From positions 558,001-622,000 of the forward strand of contig BRXU01000037.1 of the NCBI GenBank assembly GCA_030267565.1: DNA of 64,000 bases, in the 5' to 3' direction. The notes beneath the pieces are model-generated. The model did no database searches. It was not told the origin of the DNA and saw only the letters and a program-made list of their open reading frames with translations. This stretch comes from Pleodorina starrii. Taxonomy: Eukaryota; Chlorophyta; Chlorophyceae; Chlamydomonadales; Volvocaceae. The translations under genes and the position numbers were made by a program. Shown piece after piece: positions 25,101-35,514 of the stretch (position 1 is the first letter of the stretch; each line of letters starts with the position of its first letter).

Positions 25101-28100
25101 TAGGACGGAGCCCGTGAACGGTAAATTAACAGATGAAGGCCGTCTTGGGGGTGGGGTGGGGATGAAGAGTGAATTTGCAAGAATGAAGCAAGAAGCCCTG
25201 CGGACGTTGTATTCTGAAGGTCTCCTCCTTCCTTGCCCTCAAGCCCCCCCCCCCAGTGCCTCCGCTGCGCTCGTCCTCCCTTACTCCCAATTTCCGAATT
25301 TCCAAGCTGTATTCCCCGCCCCATCCCCGCCCCCCGCCCAGCGAACGCCGTCTCCGTCTCCGCTGCAATATCTTCTTTTTAACCCCCCCAGCCCCGTCCC
25401 GGGCCGTTTTAATTACCCCCCGCCCCCGCCCCCCCGCCCACCTTGGGTATGAGTCCGTGCTTGACCATGTCGTCCCTCAGCGCGTTATCGAACGACAGAT
25501 TGTGCAGCAGCCTTAGCACGCTCATCAGCAGCACGTCGTTGAGCACCGGAACAAACTTCATCAGCTTCTCCACGATCTTGCAGCCCGACATGGTCTCCTT
25601 GTTCTCCTGGGGGAGGGGGGGGGGGAAAGGGACGCGGACGAGGAGGAGGAGGTTTTATTCTTCAAGTCCAATGCATCTAGTGACATGCATCTAGTGCATG
25701 TCATCTAGAAGGAGGGGAGCGGGAGGGGGTCGACGAAGAGGCGGGCCGGGAAATGGGTCGCAGTGGAGGGCCTTTCCTTGCATCTAGTAGCATGCAGTGC
25801 AGTGCGACGTTAGTTCTGGCAGCAGCAACCGGCCACCTGGATGGATGCGCATGGATGGATGGTTAGCCACGAAGCGGGCCACATTCGTGTGTGTGTGGGG
25901 GGGGGAGAAGACGCGGGAAGGGGGAGGAGGGGAAGGATGCGCGGTGGGGCCGGGGATAGGGCCAGGACAGGGGGTATCCAGAGGGGGGAGGGGAGGGTGA
26001 TCGAGGCACGGCGCAGGGGCAGGGACCAGGCCGTGTCAACAGAGCGGCAACAACAAGAACGGTGGAGCGCGCTGCAGCCCCAGCGGCGGCGGCAGCTTCG
26101 CCCCCCGCTCCGCCTCTTTCAAAGCCAACCGCTCCCCTTCCGCACCGCGGCCCCAAACCAGCGCCCCGCCCCTCTCCTATCCTCGCCCCACGTCCCCCCC
26201 CTTTTTCCAGTTCCCACGCGCGCTCCCGCCCCCACCCCCCGCCTAAACACACACCGCACACCTAGTCCCGCCCTCCGCGCTGATGACCGCTGATGACCGC
26301 TACGCGCTGATGACCGCTACGCGCCCCCTAGCCCCCGCGCTGCTTTACGCCCTACCCACCTTGTATATTGATAGTTTCTTGAGGAATGTGGTTGCCAGTA
26401 TGAGCAGCTCCACATTGGACCGCTCCAACATCTTGACCAGGTACACAACGATGTTCTGAGGTACAGCGGGGGGGGGGGGCAGCGGGGGGGGGAGCGGGGG
26501 GGGGTTATCCACGTGTAAGCCGGAGCCCGTGAACGGGGGGCCGTGAACGGAGCCCGTGAACGGGGGGCCGTGAACGGAGCCCGTGAACGTGCGTGCATTT
26601 GGGTGGGGGGGTGGGGGGTGGGGGGAACGAAACAGGCGGAAGCCAAGGGGTGTGTGCCCCCCTTTTTCCCCCATTTGCCTCGTCCCCTTTCCCCCCTCAT
26701 CCCCCCCTGCTCACGCTCACCTTCTTCTTCATCTTGCGCTCCACCTCAATGTCCTCCGACAGGTTGAGCAGCATGTAGAAGGCGATGTACAGCAGGCGGT
26801 CCTGCTTCTGAATCAGCGCAAGCAGCTTCTTCTCGCGGTCGCTCAGGGTCACCTGCGGCGGCGGCGGCGGCGGGGAAGGGGGGGTCAGGGAGTGATATGC
26901 TCCTCTATATAAGAATGAATCACTGCGGACGTTGTTGATCAAGCTGCTGCAGCCGGGGGGGGTATCCACGCATAGGCCGGGGCCCGTGAACGGAAACGTA
27001 TCAGAAGAATCCTTCCGGGGGGTGGGGGCGGGGACGGTTGAGGCACGTGTGTGCATCGGCGCGCCTGGCAGGAGGGATCGACCGGGGGCCAGCTCTTGAA
27101 ATGAGAGCGGGAGACCTGCGACCCGAAGAGCGCCTTGGGGGCGCGGTACGGACGCGGCAGACGAGAAGACCAACCCACCCAGGGGCATGAGGCGGTGTCG
27201 CCTTAGGCGTGTGCAAGGGGCAAATACCCTGCCGCCCTGAGCGCGACGGCTGATACGCTGGGGCTAGGCGAACGGCTCCGACGCGCTCTGCTGACTGACC
27301 CACGGGTCGGCTCGCCTTGCCGGCGCCCCCGCGGCTTCCGTGCATCCCCCCTCCCCGGCGCCTCTCCCCCCCCCTTCCTGTGCAAAATAACGCTTCAACC
27401 CCCCCTCCCCCTTCTGTGGCAGCGCGCACCTGTCCCTGGCTGGCCTCCAGCGCCTTCTGAGCCACCATGGCGGGGGAGATGCCCTCCTCAGCCGCCCTGG
27501 GAGGGACAAGAGAGAGGGGGGGAAGGACGTTCAAGTGAAGAGGGGGACGGGGAAGAATGAAAAAGGGGGAGGGCGGGAGGGGAGCGGGAAGCAGCGGTCT
27601 CGCTTTCGTGATCCCAGAGGGAGCAGCCACGGAACGGACAGGGGAGGGGGTGCTTCATCATCCGGCCCCGGGAGGTGTCGCCGCACCTCAAGGGTGCCCC
27701 GCCCGCCCCGCCCCGCCCGCCCGCCGCTTGCCGCCCGCAGCCATCAAAAGTCGCCACCACAACCAGCTCCGCACGCGCAGCACGGCGGCCGGCCACGAAC
27801 CACCCACACCCCACCCTCCGCCCCACACCCCAGCCAGCCACCATGCACGCCCGGCCGCACGGGCAAGGGGCACCCGGCTTTCCCCCGCCTCCCCGCCTCG
27901 TCCCTTCTCCCGGTCTAACCTCAGACGTGTACCCACACGCCCCATGTACCCCCATGCGCCCCTCCGCCCACCTGTGCTCCGTTCGCTTGATCTCCAGGTC
28001 GATCAGGTCCATGGTCAGCGCGCCCACCTGCACAACCACCAACAACACACAATCAGCCACGGCACAGCACCGAACCGCGCAGCACCGCACCACAAGCAAT

Positions 28101-31100
28101 AGCAATCGAGAGCGCGGGCGCCGCGGGCGGGCGGCGCAGCAGCATGATGGCAACGTGGGGCGCCGAGACGTGGAGGGGCCGGGGCCCCACGTTGTCCCCC
28201 GCACGTGTCCCTCGCAAGCAGCGCGGCGCGCGCAAGCCGCAAACCCGCCACGCTGCAAGCCCGCCACGCTGCCCCGCTCCCCGCGCCCCTGTCCGCACCA
28301 CTTCCCGCACCCGCACCACCTCAGGTAATATCCCGGGTAACTGCGTTGCGTTCCCTCGTCCCGGGCCGTTTTCTTTCACCCGCACCACCCCCCCACCTGG
28401 TTCTGCATGATGAGTCCGTGGAACTGCGTGAAGTTGGAGACGGAGAAGAACACCGACACGATGTTGGTGCACAGGTCGATGGAGCGCTTGCCGTCCTCAC
28501 GCAGCACGCGGGACAGCGTCTGGAGCAGCGTCTCGTGGCTCAGGAGCGTCTGCGGGGGGGGGGGGGCGGCGGGGGGGGGGGTGGTGGAGGAGGAGGCGGA
28601 GGGAGAGAGGGGTCAGCGGCGGGGGAGAGCGAGGTCAGCAGCGGCGGGGGAGTGAGGTCAGCAGCGGGGTAAAAAGAAGATACCGCAGCGGAGACGGAGA
28701 CGGCGGGGGTCAGGGAGTGATAAGCTCCTTTATAAAAAATGAGTCACTGCGGACGGTGTTGATCAAGCTGCTCCGGCCGCTGAACCTCCGAGACGGCGGG
28801 GGAGAGAAGGCGGGGGGAGACGGTGGGGGAGAGAGGGCGACAAGGAGGGATGTGGGGGAGCAAGAGGACGGATGCAAGGATTTCATCCTAACGCAGGGTC
28901 AAGAGGTACCATGGGGGGAAAGGGTACAGCAGCCACGCGCCGGCGCGTTCACGTGCGCACGCGCGTCAAGCGGGAGGCCGCGGGGTGGGTGGCCGTGCGT
29001 CAATCGGCAGGGCCGGGTGCGGCCCTGGGATGTGCGCGTGTCATGCCGCGTCAGGTGCCAGAGGCCGGCGCGCGGAATGTCAGGAGGCTGCCACCGCACG
29101 TCTGTCATCAGTGCCGCCATCACGAAGGCGGTGCTGACAGCGGAGGGAACGTGGAGTGGGGTGGTTGGGCTTCCGTGCGGCGCCAGCATCAGCGCCCCCT
29201 CCTGCTGCCTCTGCCAGTCGGGTGGAAAGCTGCAAGCGCGCCGGCGGGAGGCGCGATGCGCGCAAGCAGCCCCGGACGCAAAGAGGGCATGCCCCTGCAG
29301 CTCGCTCGCACTGCCAAGCTCCTACGGCGGCCCCGGCCGGCGCCCGTCGCCCGATCGTGCTTGGCAGCAAGAGCAGAGGTCGCACGTGCGGTGCGGCGGC
29401 GACGGCGGCTCGTAGGGCTCCCACAGTCCATTGCTGGCTTGCCTCGCCGGCCGGCGAGCGGAACACCTCCAATGGCCCTGGTAGGCACGTCCCTCTCGCC
29501 CATCGCTCGCCCACTTTGCCTCGCCGCTGCACCCTTGTCATGCACAGCGTCGTATCCTTATGGATGTCATGCATAAGGATACGGCGCTGTGCATGACAGC
29601 CCAGCCCTCAGCCATCCCCGGACGGCATCCCCCCCTCTTGTCGGGAACCGCTGGCAGCCTCCGGACGACTCCCCGTCTTGCAGGACCCCCCCGATCTCGC
29701 CGTTCAAGTCACTGCAGCCCCTCCGCGTTCACGTTCCTGCTGGGAAACGCTCAAGTTCCTAAACAGGCATCCCCCGCGCGGCCGAGGGTTTTGGCTCCGA
29801 ACGCCGTGGCGGCGGACGCCCTTCAGCTGCGGTTGCCACGACTGCTCACACCCCCCGGGAAGCGCCAATGACGCGTGAGGACAGACAGGCAGATGCGCAT
29901 GCACTGACGCACGCACGCACGTCCGCCCGCATGTCGGCCCTCACCTCGAAGTTCTCCGTGTTCCTGAAGAGCTGCGCAATCATGCCGGTCGCGCGGACCT
30001 TGAGGTTCATCTCCTCCTCGTACAACCCCTCCTGCGCGGGGGGCGGACGCGGCACGGGCACACACAGCATCGTCGGTCAGCCCAGCTCAGCTCAGCTCAT
30101 ATCCTGCGCGGTGGCCCCGCGTCGCCCGCCGCGATGGCACGGCGGCGCGACGACGTGCCGAGCCACAGCACACGGCCGCGGGCGAATGACTTGGGCGGGT
30201 CCAACCATCTGGGTCGCAGTGCGCCTGCGGTTAGGCCGTATGCCGTCCGTGCTGTAGCCGTCCATCGGAGGCCCTAGCGGGACCCACATCGTCGTCGTGG
30301 CAGGCGGTGTACTAGCAGCGGCACAGACCAGGCCCCAAGCCGCCCCGGAAAAGGCCAGGGTGTTTTGGCAACGAGAAAGGGCTTGCATCAGGGCGTGGCG
30401 TTCCTTCATACCGCTCGGCGCGTGCGTGCGTGCGCGTAATGAGGCTGGTTTTCGCCTTCCTTGCCCCAGCGACACACCTCAGCAGCCCCCAAGTCGGGCC
30501 GGCAAAGGAAATTTGGGTATTTTGGCAAAACGTGAAAGGGGTCCAGGGCTGTGGGTATTGAGCTGCAGCCGGCTAACAGACTGGGCCGGCGGCGACGGCG
30601 ACTCCGCGTCGCTTCACCCAACGTCAGGCTACTCTGCAGGGGCCGCCTGGGTGCAGGGCGCCACGGCGGGAGCACCTGCGTCCACCGGCCGGCCGGCGCC
30701 CGGCACCGCGTCTCCACCGTCTGTGCCCGCCGCTGCTGTCCGCGTCCGGGGCGTCCCTTAGGATTCCCGCTCCAGAGGGAAGACCGTCGCAAAAAGCACC
30801 CGACCCGACCCGGCCCGACCCACAATGTACGTGTCGAGCTTGTTCATGTACGCCGGCTCGTACTGCTTCTGCTGCATCTTGAAGATCTGCATCGCCTGCG
30901 CCTGCCGCCGCTGCTGCAGCTCAGAGCGCTCCTCGGCCTCTGCGTCACACAAACAGGCAGACGGGCGGGTGGGAGGGGGGTGTTGGGCGGCGCCGGCGGG
31001 TCCAGAGGCATCTGGGCAGCCGGCCGACGGGGTGGGTGGGCGGGAATACGCCGTCTGCTGTGGCGTGGTGGCACCAGGGACCTGGCCCCCACAAGCCGAA

Positions 31101-32495
31101 AGCGCGAGATGCCGGGGGCGGCACGAAGGACAAGGAGGTCGGCAGCACCTGACAGGACACGGCCCCCGCTGCGCCTTGGACGGACAGCCCCAGCCGCAGC
31201 CCCAGCCGGACTGCACAGTGGCCTGTCGATCAGTACGCCCTGCTCGTGACGCTGCCGCGGAACGGGTGGCCATGCGAATGGCACGCCGACGGCCGTGCGG
31301 GTCCGAGCGAACAAGTACCTCCATGGCAAATGCCCCCGAAGTGAAAGGGCGTATGCTGCGGAGCAGCGCCCTGGCGGGGTGGGCGACACCCAGCGCCGCG
31401 CCCAGGCACGAAGGCACCCCAAATCTGGCGGCCCGTGACCCAGGGGGCGCAGGCACAGGCGCGGACACCCCAACCCTGGCCTCCCCTGGCCAGCGCTGCA
31501 TCGGCATTCCGTGCTCCGCACCTGCATCCAGTCTGCTCTGCGCCTTCGCCGTGGGCTTTCCGTTCAGCGTGGCCCCGGTCGATGGCGTGGACGGAGGCTT
31601 CTGGGCGCCCTTCTGGGGCGTCCCGGGAGGTGCGCCCGCCGGTTTCTGAGGGGTCGACGGCGGCGGCGCCGCTGCTGCTGCCGTGGGCGCCGAGGCCTTC
31701 GCCGACGCGGGGGCAGCTTTTGCCGCCGCCGGGGCTGCCTTAGCTGCCCCATCCTTTCCACGGTTCTGAAGCTGGTATAGCAGCTCCTCAACTTGTCCGG
31801 CCTGTGTGCGGGGAGGGGTGCAGCTCACAGCGACGGAGAACGCCGCGCTACGCCGGTGCATGCTGCGCACTGCGACGAGGCTAGCACCATGTGGCGCAGC
31901 CCCCCCATCGCTTGCGCGGCCTTACCTTCGAAGGGTGGATTAGCTTGCACTTCTCGATAATCTCTGTTGCTAGCAAGGGCACGTTGGTTTTGTCCGACAA
32001 GGACTTGACCGAGATCCTGTTACATACACACGGACCGCAGGGGCGCCATCAACGAGGCACCGTGAGGAAAATAACATGCCGACAGCGTCCGAGAACGGAC
32101 TCACTTCTTTTCGCCGGGCTCTTTGCTGATGACTTTCTGTGAACCATCAGGGAGAGTTGAAACTTCTTGAACCTGATGAGCAAGCAGGATTACATGCAGG
32201 GCCGCGGGTTAGAGATGTGGGGCCGAAGGCATGTAAGCGCCTTCATGTGCCAAGGGCGCAGCCTTATGAGTTGCCAACGAGCCTTCACCGCCTTCACATG
32301 TTCACATTCATATATCAGCACCGAAGCGGACAACTCAGGCGCACCTCATAGTGCACAATGATGGCAAGCTCCTCCGGGTGAGCCTCTATGTGGCCCGGCT
32401 TGATCTGTCGATACAGTTCAACGGAGCGTCAATATCGGCCAGCCACAAAGCGCAGCCGGCAGCGTAGGTCTTGCCTTCTTTTTCGTTTCAGACAT
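19135..32495 (-). CDS. FLA3: Kinesin-associated protein KAP (kinesin-2 accessory subunit)
   Basis: Twenty-one exons join in frame to exactly 850 codons: 32495-32475, 32404-32345, 32172-32105, 32016-31926, 31801-31522, 30939-30824, 30031-29945, 28549-28397, 28027-27972, 27496-27430, 26852-26721, 26455-26360, 25606-25442, 25011-24868, 24218-24150, 23738-23577, 22664-22434, 22089-21913, 21394-21251, 19833-19776, 19307-19135. KAP landmarks: KCKLIHPSK, VEELLYQLQNRG, EGLYEEEMNLKVRATGMIAQLF, VLREDGKRS, LLYIAFYMLLNLSED, LLYHISMEDKYKSLFTFTDC, VLRNLSQQDG, DTDEEWAVRIRNLKFE. Family knowledge: KAP is the armadillo-repeat subunit of heterotrimeric kinesin-2, which drives anterograde intraflagellar transport. 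Exon 1 has only seven codons, and its intron (32474-32405) has a GC-AG boundary. An Ala/Pro-rich insert fills residues 99-173. Exon 20 may begin at 19833 or 19830. The final codons GYPM-stop overlap a GTGAGG, so a further exon cannot be fully excluded. Confidence 0.96.
19846..19969. repeat. GGGA tetranucleotide array next to a KAP 3' splice site
   Basis: About 31 uninterrupted GGGA units. In the KAP pre-mRNA (minus strand) this is a CCCU polypyrimidine array ending about 12 nt before the acceptor of exon 19833-19776. It is complementary to the longer array in the same intron. Confidence 0.97.
20359..21160. repeat. Very long CCCT tetranucleotide array inside a KAP intron
   Basis: About 800 bp of CCCT, broken only by single-unit slips near 20379, 20502 and 20830. 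The two right-hand blocks are each about 330 bp. It lies in the KAP intron 21250-19834, where the RNA reads AGGG. Every long Pro-Ser-Leu or Gly-Arg-Glu frame across it is a repeat artefact. Confidence 0.98.
21648..21862. repeat. 17/18-bp tandem repeat, two alternating variants
   Basis: About a dozen copies of a CCCGGCCCCCC unit followed by either TTTTA or GTTTG, in the KAP intron between exons 22089-21913 and 21394-21251. Left-hand copies alternate between variants and the right-hand ones are all GTTTG, which suggests expansion from the right side. Confidence 0.92.
22670..23034. repeat. GGGGA/GGGGAGGTGG tandem repeats
   Basis: About 365 bp of almost pure purine on the plus strand, directly upstream (in transcription) of the acceptor of KAP exon 22664-22434. 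On the sense strand it is C/T only and ends TTGTAG. Higher-order units of 30-40 bp are visible within it. Confidence 0.9.
28324..28380 (-). repeat. Dispersed motif C (representative copy)
   Basis: In the plus sense the motif contains AATTAAAACGGCCCG followed by CGAGGGAACGCAACGCAG. Copies: 2527-2580 (+), 19342-19382 (+), 25393-25420 (-, partial) and this one (-). The 2527 copy sits between two motif A copies. The present one abuts KAP exon 28549-28397 on its 3' side. Confidence 0.8.
28670..28706 (+). repeat. Dispersed motif B (representative copy)
   Basis: Core GTAAAAAGAAGATACCGCAG followed by CGGAGACGGAGACGGCG. Plus-orientation copies start near 3700, 11799, 16330, 21451, 23036, 28670, 37541 and 49723. 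Minus-orientation copies start near 4609, 23432, 24013, 24066, 25345, 45262 and 45613. All lie in introns or intergenic DNA, in both orientations relative to transcription. Confidence 0.85.
28706..28775 (+). repeat. Dispersed motif D (representative copy)
   Basis: Begins GTCAGGGAGTGATAAGCTCC and extends about 70 bp. The copy at 26881-26950 matches over nearly its full length, including a shared CACTGCGGACG and TGTTGATCAAGCTGCT. Shorter copies are at 9813-9840 (+) and 22317-22351 (-). Motif B directly abuts this copy on its left, and motif A lies close to the copies at 9813 and 26881. Confidence 0.8.
29536..29598. repeat. Compact inverted repeat (27-bp arms, 9-nt loop)
   Basis: Arms 29536-29562 and 29572-29598 are complementary at 26 of 27 positions, with the loop GATGTCATG. 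The element sits in the KAP intron between exons 30031-29945 and 28549-28397. It could be a small MITE-like remnant or a small-RNA hairpin. I see no target-site duplication. Confidence 0.9.
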
Positions 32496-35400
32496 TTTTA
32501 TATCCTTATAATTCTAGCAGTTTCGCTATCGTTCCTTTACCATTCCTTTATCATAAACGTGCAATATAGACTTAGGAAACAGAACGAAAGGAAGAGAAAA
32601 GAGGTCGGCAGTCCAAACCTTTCAGGTAGAGCGCAAGCGTCAAAGTTACAAATTGGATTATATTGGTAATTGTGTGAATGCCAAAGGCTGGATTTTGGGG
32701 GAGAAGGTAGCGAGCTATGTCGCCGTAAGGAAGGATTTCTGCACGACAGGTGCCCAAGGCGTGTCCCACAACTGCGCCCAAGCCACGCATTGGTTGGCTG
32801 CCAACTGATGCTCTTTGCACGTAGCACTTTCAAGGGTGGTTTATTGTGTGTCTGTACACAAAGCTACTAGACGTTTTCCGAACGCTGCGTGCACCGCGTA
32901 GTGAAAGCTCGGCTTAGGCCAACATACAAAATCACCTGCACAAGCTGAAGTGTGATGTGCTATATTAATGTAAAGGGAAGGTGGAGGGATTAGGTGAGTC
33001 GTCGCCGCGCATACAGTGATAACAGGCCTCTAACCTGCGCCGTTTGGACTTTCGGCCAACACGGCGCTTCGTGTGTCTTTGATCCACCAATAGACTTTAC
33101 CTTGTATCTTGTGCCGCCATCTCCTGGCCCAGAGACCAACCGTGCCGACCCTAGGAACAATTTCACTCTTTGGAAGTTTACCTGGCGACGCTCCCGGTTG
33201 ATCCATATTTCATCTTCACTTTTGAAAGGCGTCTTAAAGGGTTAGCGTGTGGATCCTTTGCTTGCAATAGAATAACGCAAGCGTGAGCCGCCTCGCCCGA
33301 CGGCCAACCGTGCAGAAGCTGGAATGAAGAGAAGCCTCAATAGCGCGAGCTTGGATGTCTGTTCTGATGGAGCGGAATCGGCGCCATTCCGACCCTCATC
33401 AAGCGAACCCGGCGGCGAGACCCAGGGGCCACGGACAGGTGCCATGCAATGGAGCACGCTCACGCAGCAGATCCCCGAGGACGCTGCGCCGGCGCCTGAC
33501 AATCCTGGTGGCTGCCGGAGGAGCAGCAGCGGCCGGGGCCGTCGTCGCCGACACAGACGCGCGGTGAGGAGAAACGCACGCGGCAGTTTGACCGGCACCC
33601 GAGCTGTGTTGAAGCGGGCTGCCCCGGGCGGGGAGGCTGGGTGGCGCATTTTCTGGGGTCGATGCGTTAACGCCAAGTCCCCGCTTCCGCGCTCCTGTCT
33701 GGTGTGTATGTGTGTATGTGTGCATTCCCCACAACACACCGGTCGCTCGGGACCGACTCGGGACGCTGCCGTATATCGTACAATGCTTGCCGGACATGAT
33801 GCTGTCCGCATGAGCACCGTTGCGAGGTCCTTCCCCGGGCATTGTATTTGGGTACTGTCATTCGCTGTCCCTCGCGAGTAGGACGTCCTTGGCCGCTGCG
33901 GTGCGGTGCGGTCGGTGCGTGGCCCCTGCGGTGTGGTACGCCTCGTGCGCCCTCCCAAGGCTCTCATCGGATCGGCCTCCACTCGGGCAAGGAACGCTCA
34001 GCGCTCAGCGCCTGTTCGCATTCCTGGGTGGCCCTCAGCCAGAGACACTCACACCGGCGACGGTTGCTGGCAGGCGGGCGGCCGGCCGCAGTCCATGCAC
34101 CCGCGGCCAAGCCAGCCAGCCTGCCCTCCTGACCCGGCGGCGGCTTTCCACGCCGCATGCCGAAACCCCGAGCGCGCCGAGCCCGTTTGCGGATGCGGCC
34201 AGCTCAGCGCCAACCTACCGCCGATCCGAACCGGGCGTTTCTGCGTCCTGTCTGCCGCGGTGCCGCCGATCAGGCGGCTGCCGTTGTGGTTCCGGAGCTA
34301 GCTGCTGTCCCTAAAACCCTAAACCCTAAACCCACATCAACGTCGATACTGCTGCCCGGCATGTTACAGCTGAGCTGTATGTCGCGCCCGCCGTGTGATG
34401 TCCTTGGGCGGGTGTCTGCCACATCGCGCTCGACGCCCAAAACACCCCCCATGTGACATGGGGTCCGCAACTAACTGGCGCCTGCCGCGGTGGGCGAACA
34501 ACAGAGCCCCGCAGCAACGGCGAGCCTCGGTGGAGACGGTCGCAGCGGCATGGCGATGCACGGGTGCATGGCTCCACGGCCCGTGGCTCCACGCTTGCAT
34601 GGCTCCACGGCCCGTCCATGCAGCAGCCCGTCCGTCCATACATCTGAGAGCAGCGGCGGCAGCAGGGACCGGGCCGAGCCGAGCCGTTAAAGTGGCACTC
34701 CCGTGTCCTCCGCGTCCTGGGCTGCACATCGCCGCCGGGACGATTCGCTGCGCGTGTCTGTCGCGGCGCCCCGGGGTCCATCTGAACCTGTTCTCTGCTT
34801 TTGGGCTCGCAACGTTTAAGCGGGGGACGAGAGGTTGGGAGGACTGCGGCAGCCAGCGTCGCGCGGCGCATGGCGATGCTGGGCTGGCGAGGCAGCGAGG
34901 GGAAGCTGGGGAGAGGTGTCTGGGTGGCGTGGGGTGGGGAAGGGGACGTAAGTGAGCTGGTTATGCCCTTTGCCTCCCTCGTGCGCGAGACCCACAACCT
35001 GGCTGCAGGGCTCTGCTTCTCGCTGGCTGAGCTGCGGTTGCCGCGGGGCCGCGGGGTAGTGTTTGTATTCGCGCTGAATGGCTGCTGCGATGGCAGCGAC
35101 GAGCGCCATATGCACCGTGCCACTTCGCCAAGGAGACGACCACGGGATTTATTTATGCGGTGGCGCGATGCGTCGTGCGGCTGTGGCTGTTCACTTGGGG
35201 CGCGATCCGGGCCGCAAGTGCCGGCGGGCGCGCTTGCCTGGCCTCGGCCTCAGGCGGCACCGCCGTTCCGCCGGGTCGGATCCGGATGAAGCCCTCGCGG
35301 CCGCGCTACGAGTCGAAGTCGAGGCGTAGATCTGTCGTCCGTCCATCTGAGACCGGCCATGGAACGTGCCGCTTGGCGCCGACACGCGCCGCACCCTTTG

Positions 35401-35514
35401 CCCCATGCTCACCTCACTCGCTTCAGAATCGTGCTCGTCGCTGCAAACAACACCACCGAATGACACACATTACGCCCGCAGTCCCTTCCCCACCACCACC
35501 ACCTCCACGCACAC
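32496..35514. other. Intergenic region between divergent KAP and ankyrin/U-box genes
   Basis: About 3 kb. The first 750 bp next to KAP are AT-richer and should include its promoter. Frames such as 33324-33881 (plus) lack recognisable motifs. The start of the ankyrin/U-box gene at 35515 is not certain, and an upstream non-coding or short coding exon may lie here. An interstitial telomere-type repeat is at 34309-34333. Confidence 0.6.
34309..34333. repeat. Interstitial telomere-type repeat
   Basis: CCCTAAAA followed by CCCTAAA, CCCTAAA and CCC, head to tail in 25 bp. This mixes the Chlamydomonas (TTTTAGGG) and plant/volvocine (TTTAGGG) telomere units. Unique sequence on both sides shows it is internal and not a chromosome end. 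Confidence 0.9.

Noticed and set aside
33324..33881. Plus-strand frame of about 185 codons upstream of the ankyrin/U-box gene
   Set aside because: Composition is that of random GC-rich DNA with a short GT microsatellite. It has no recognisable domain.
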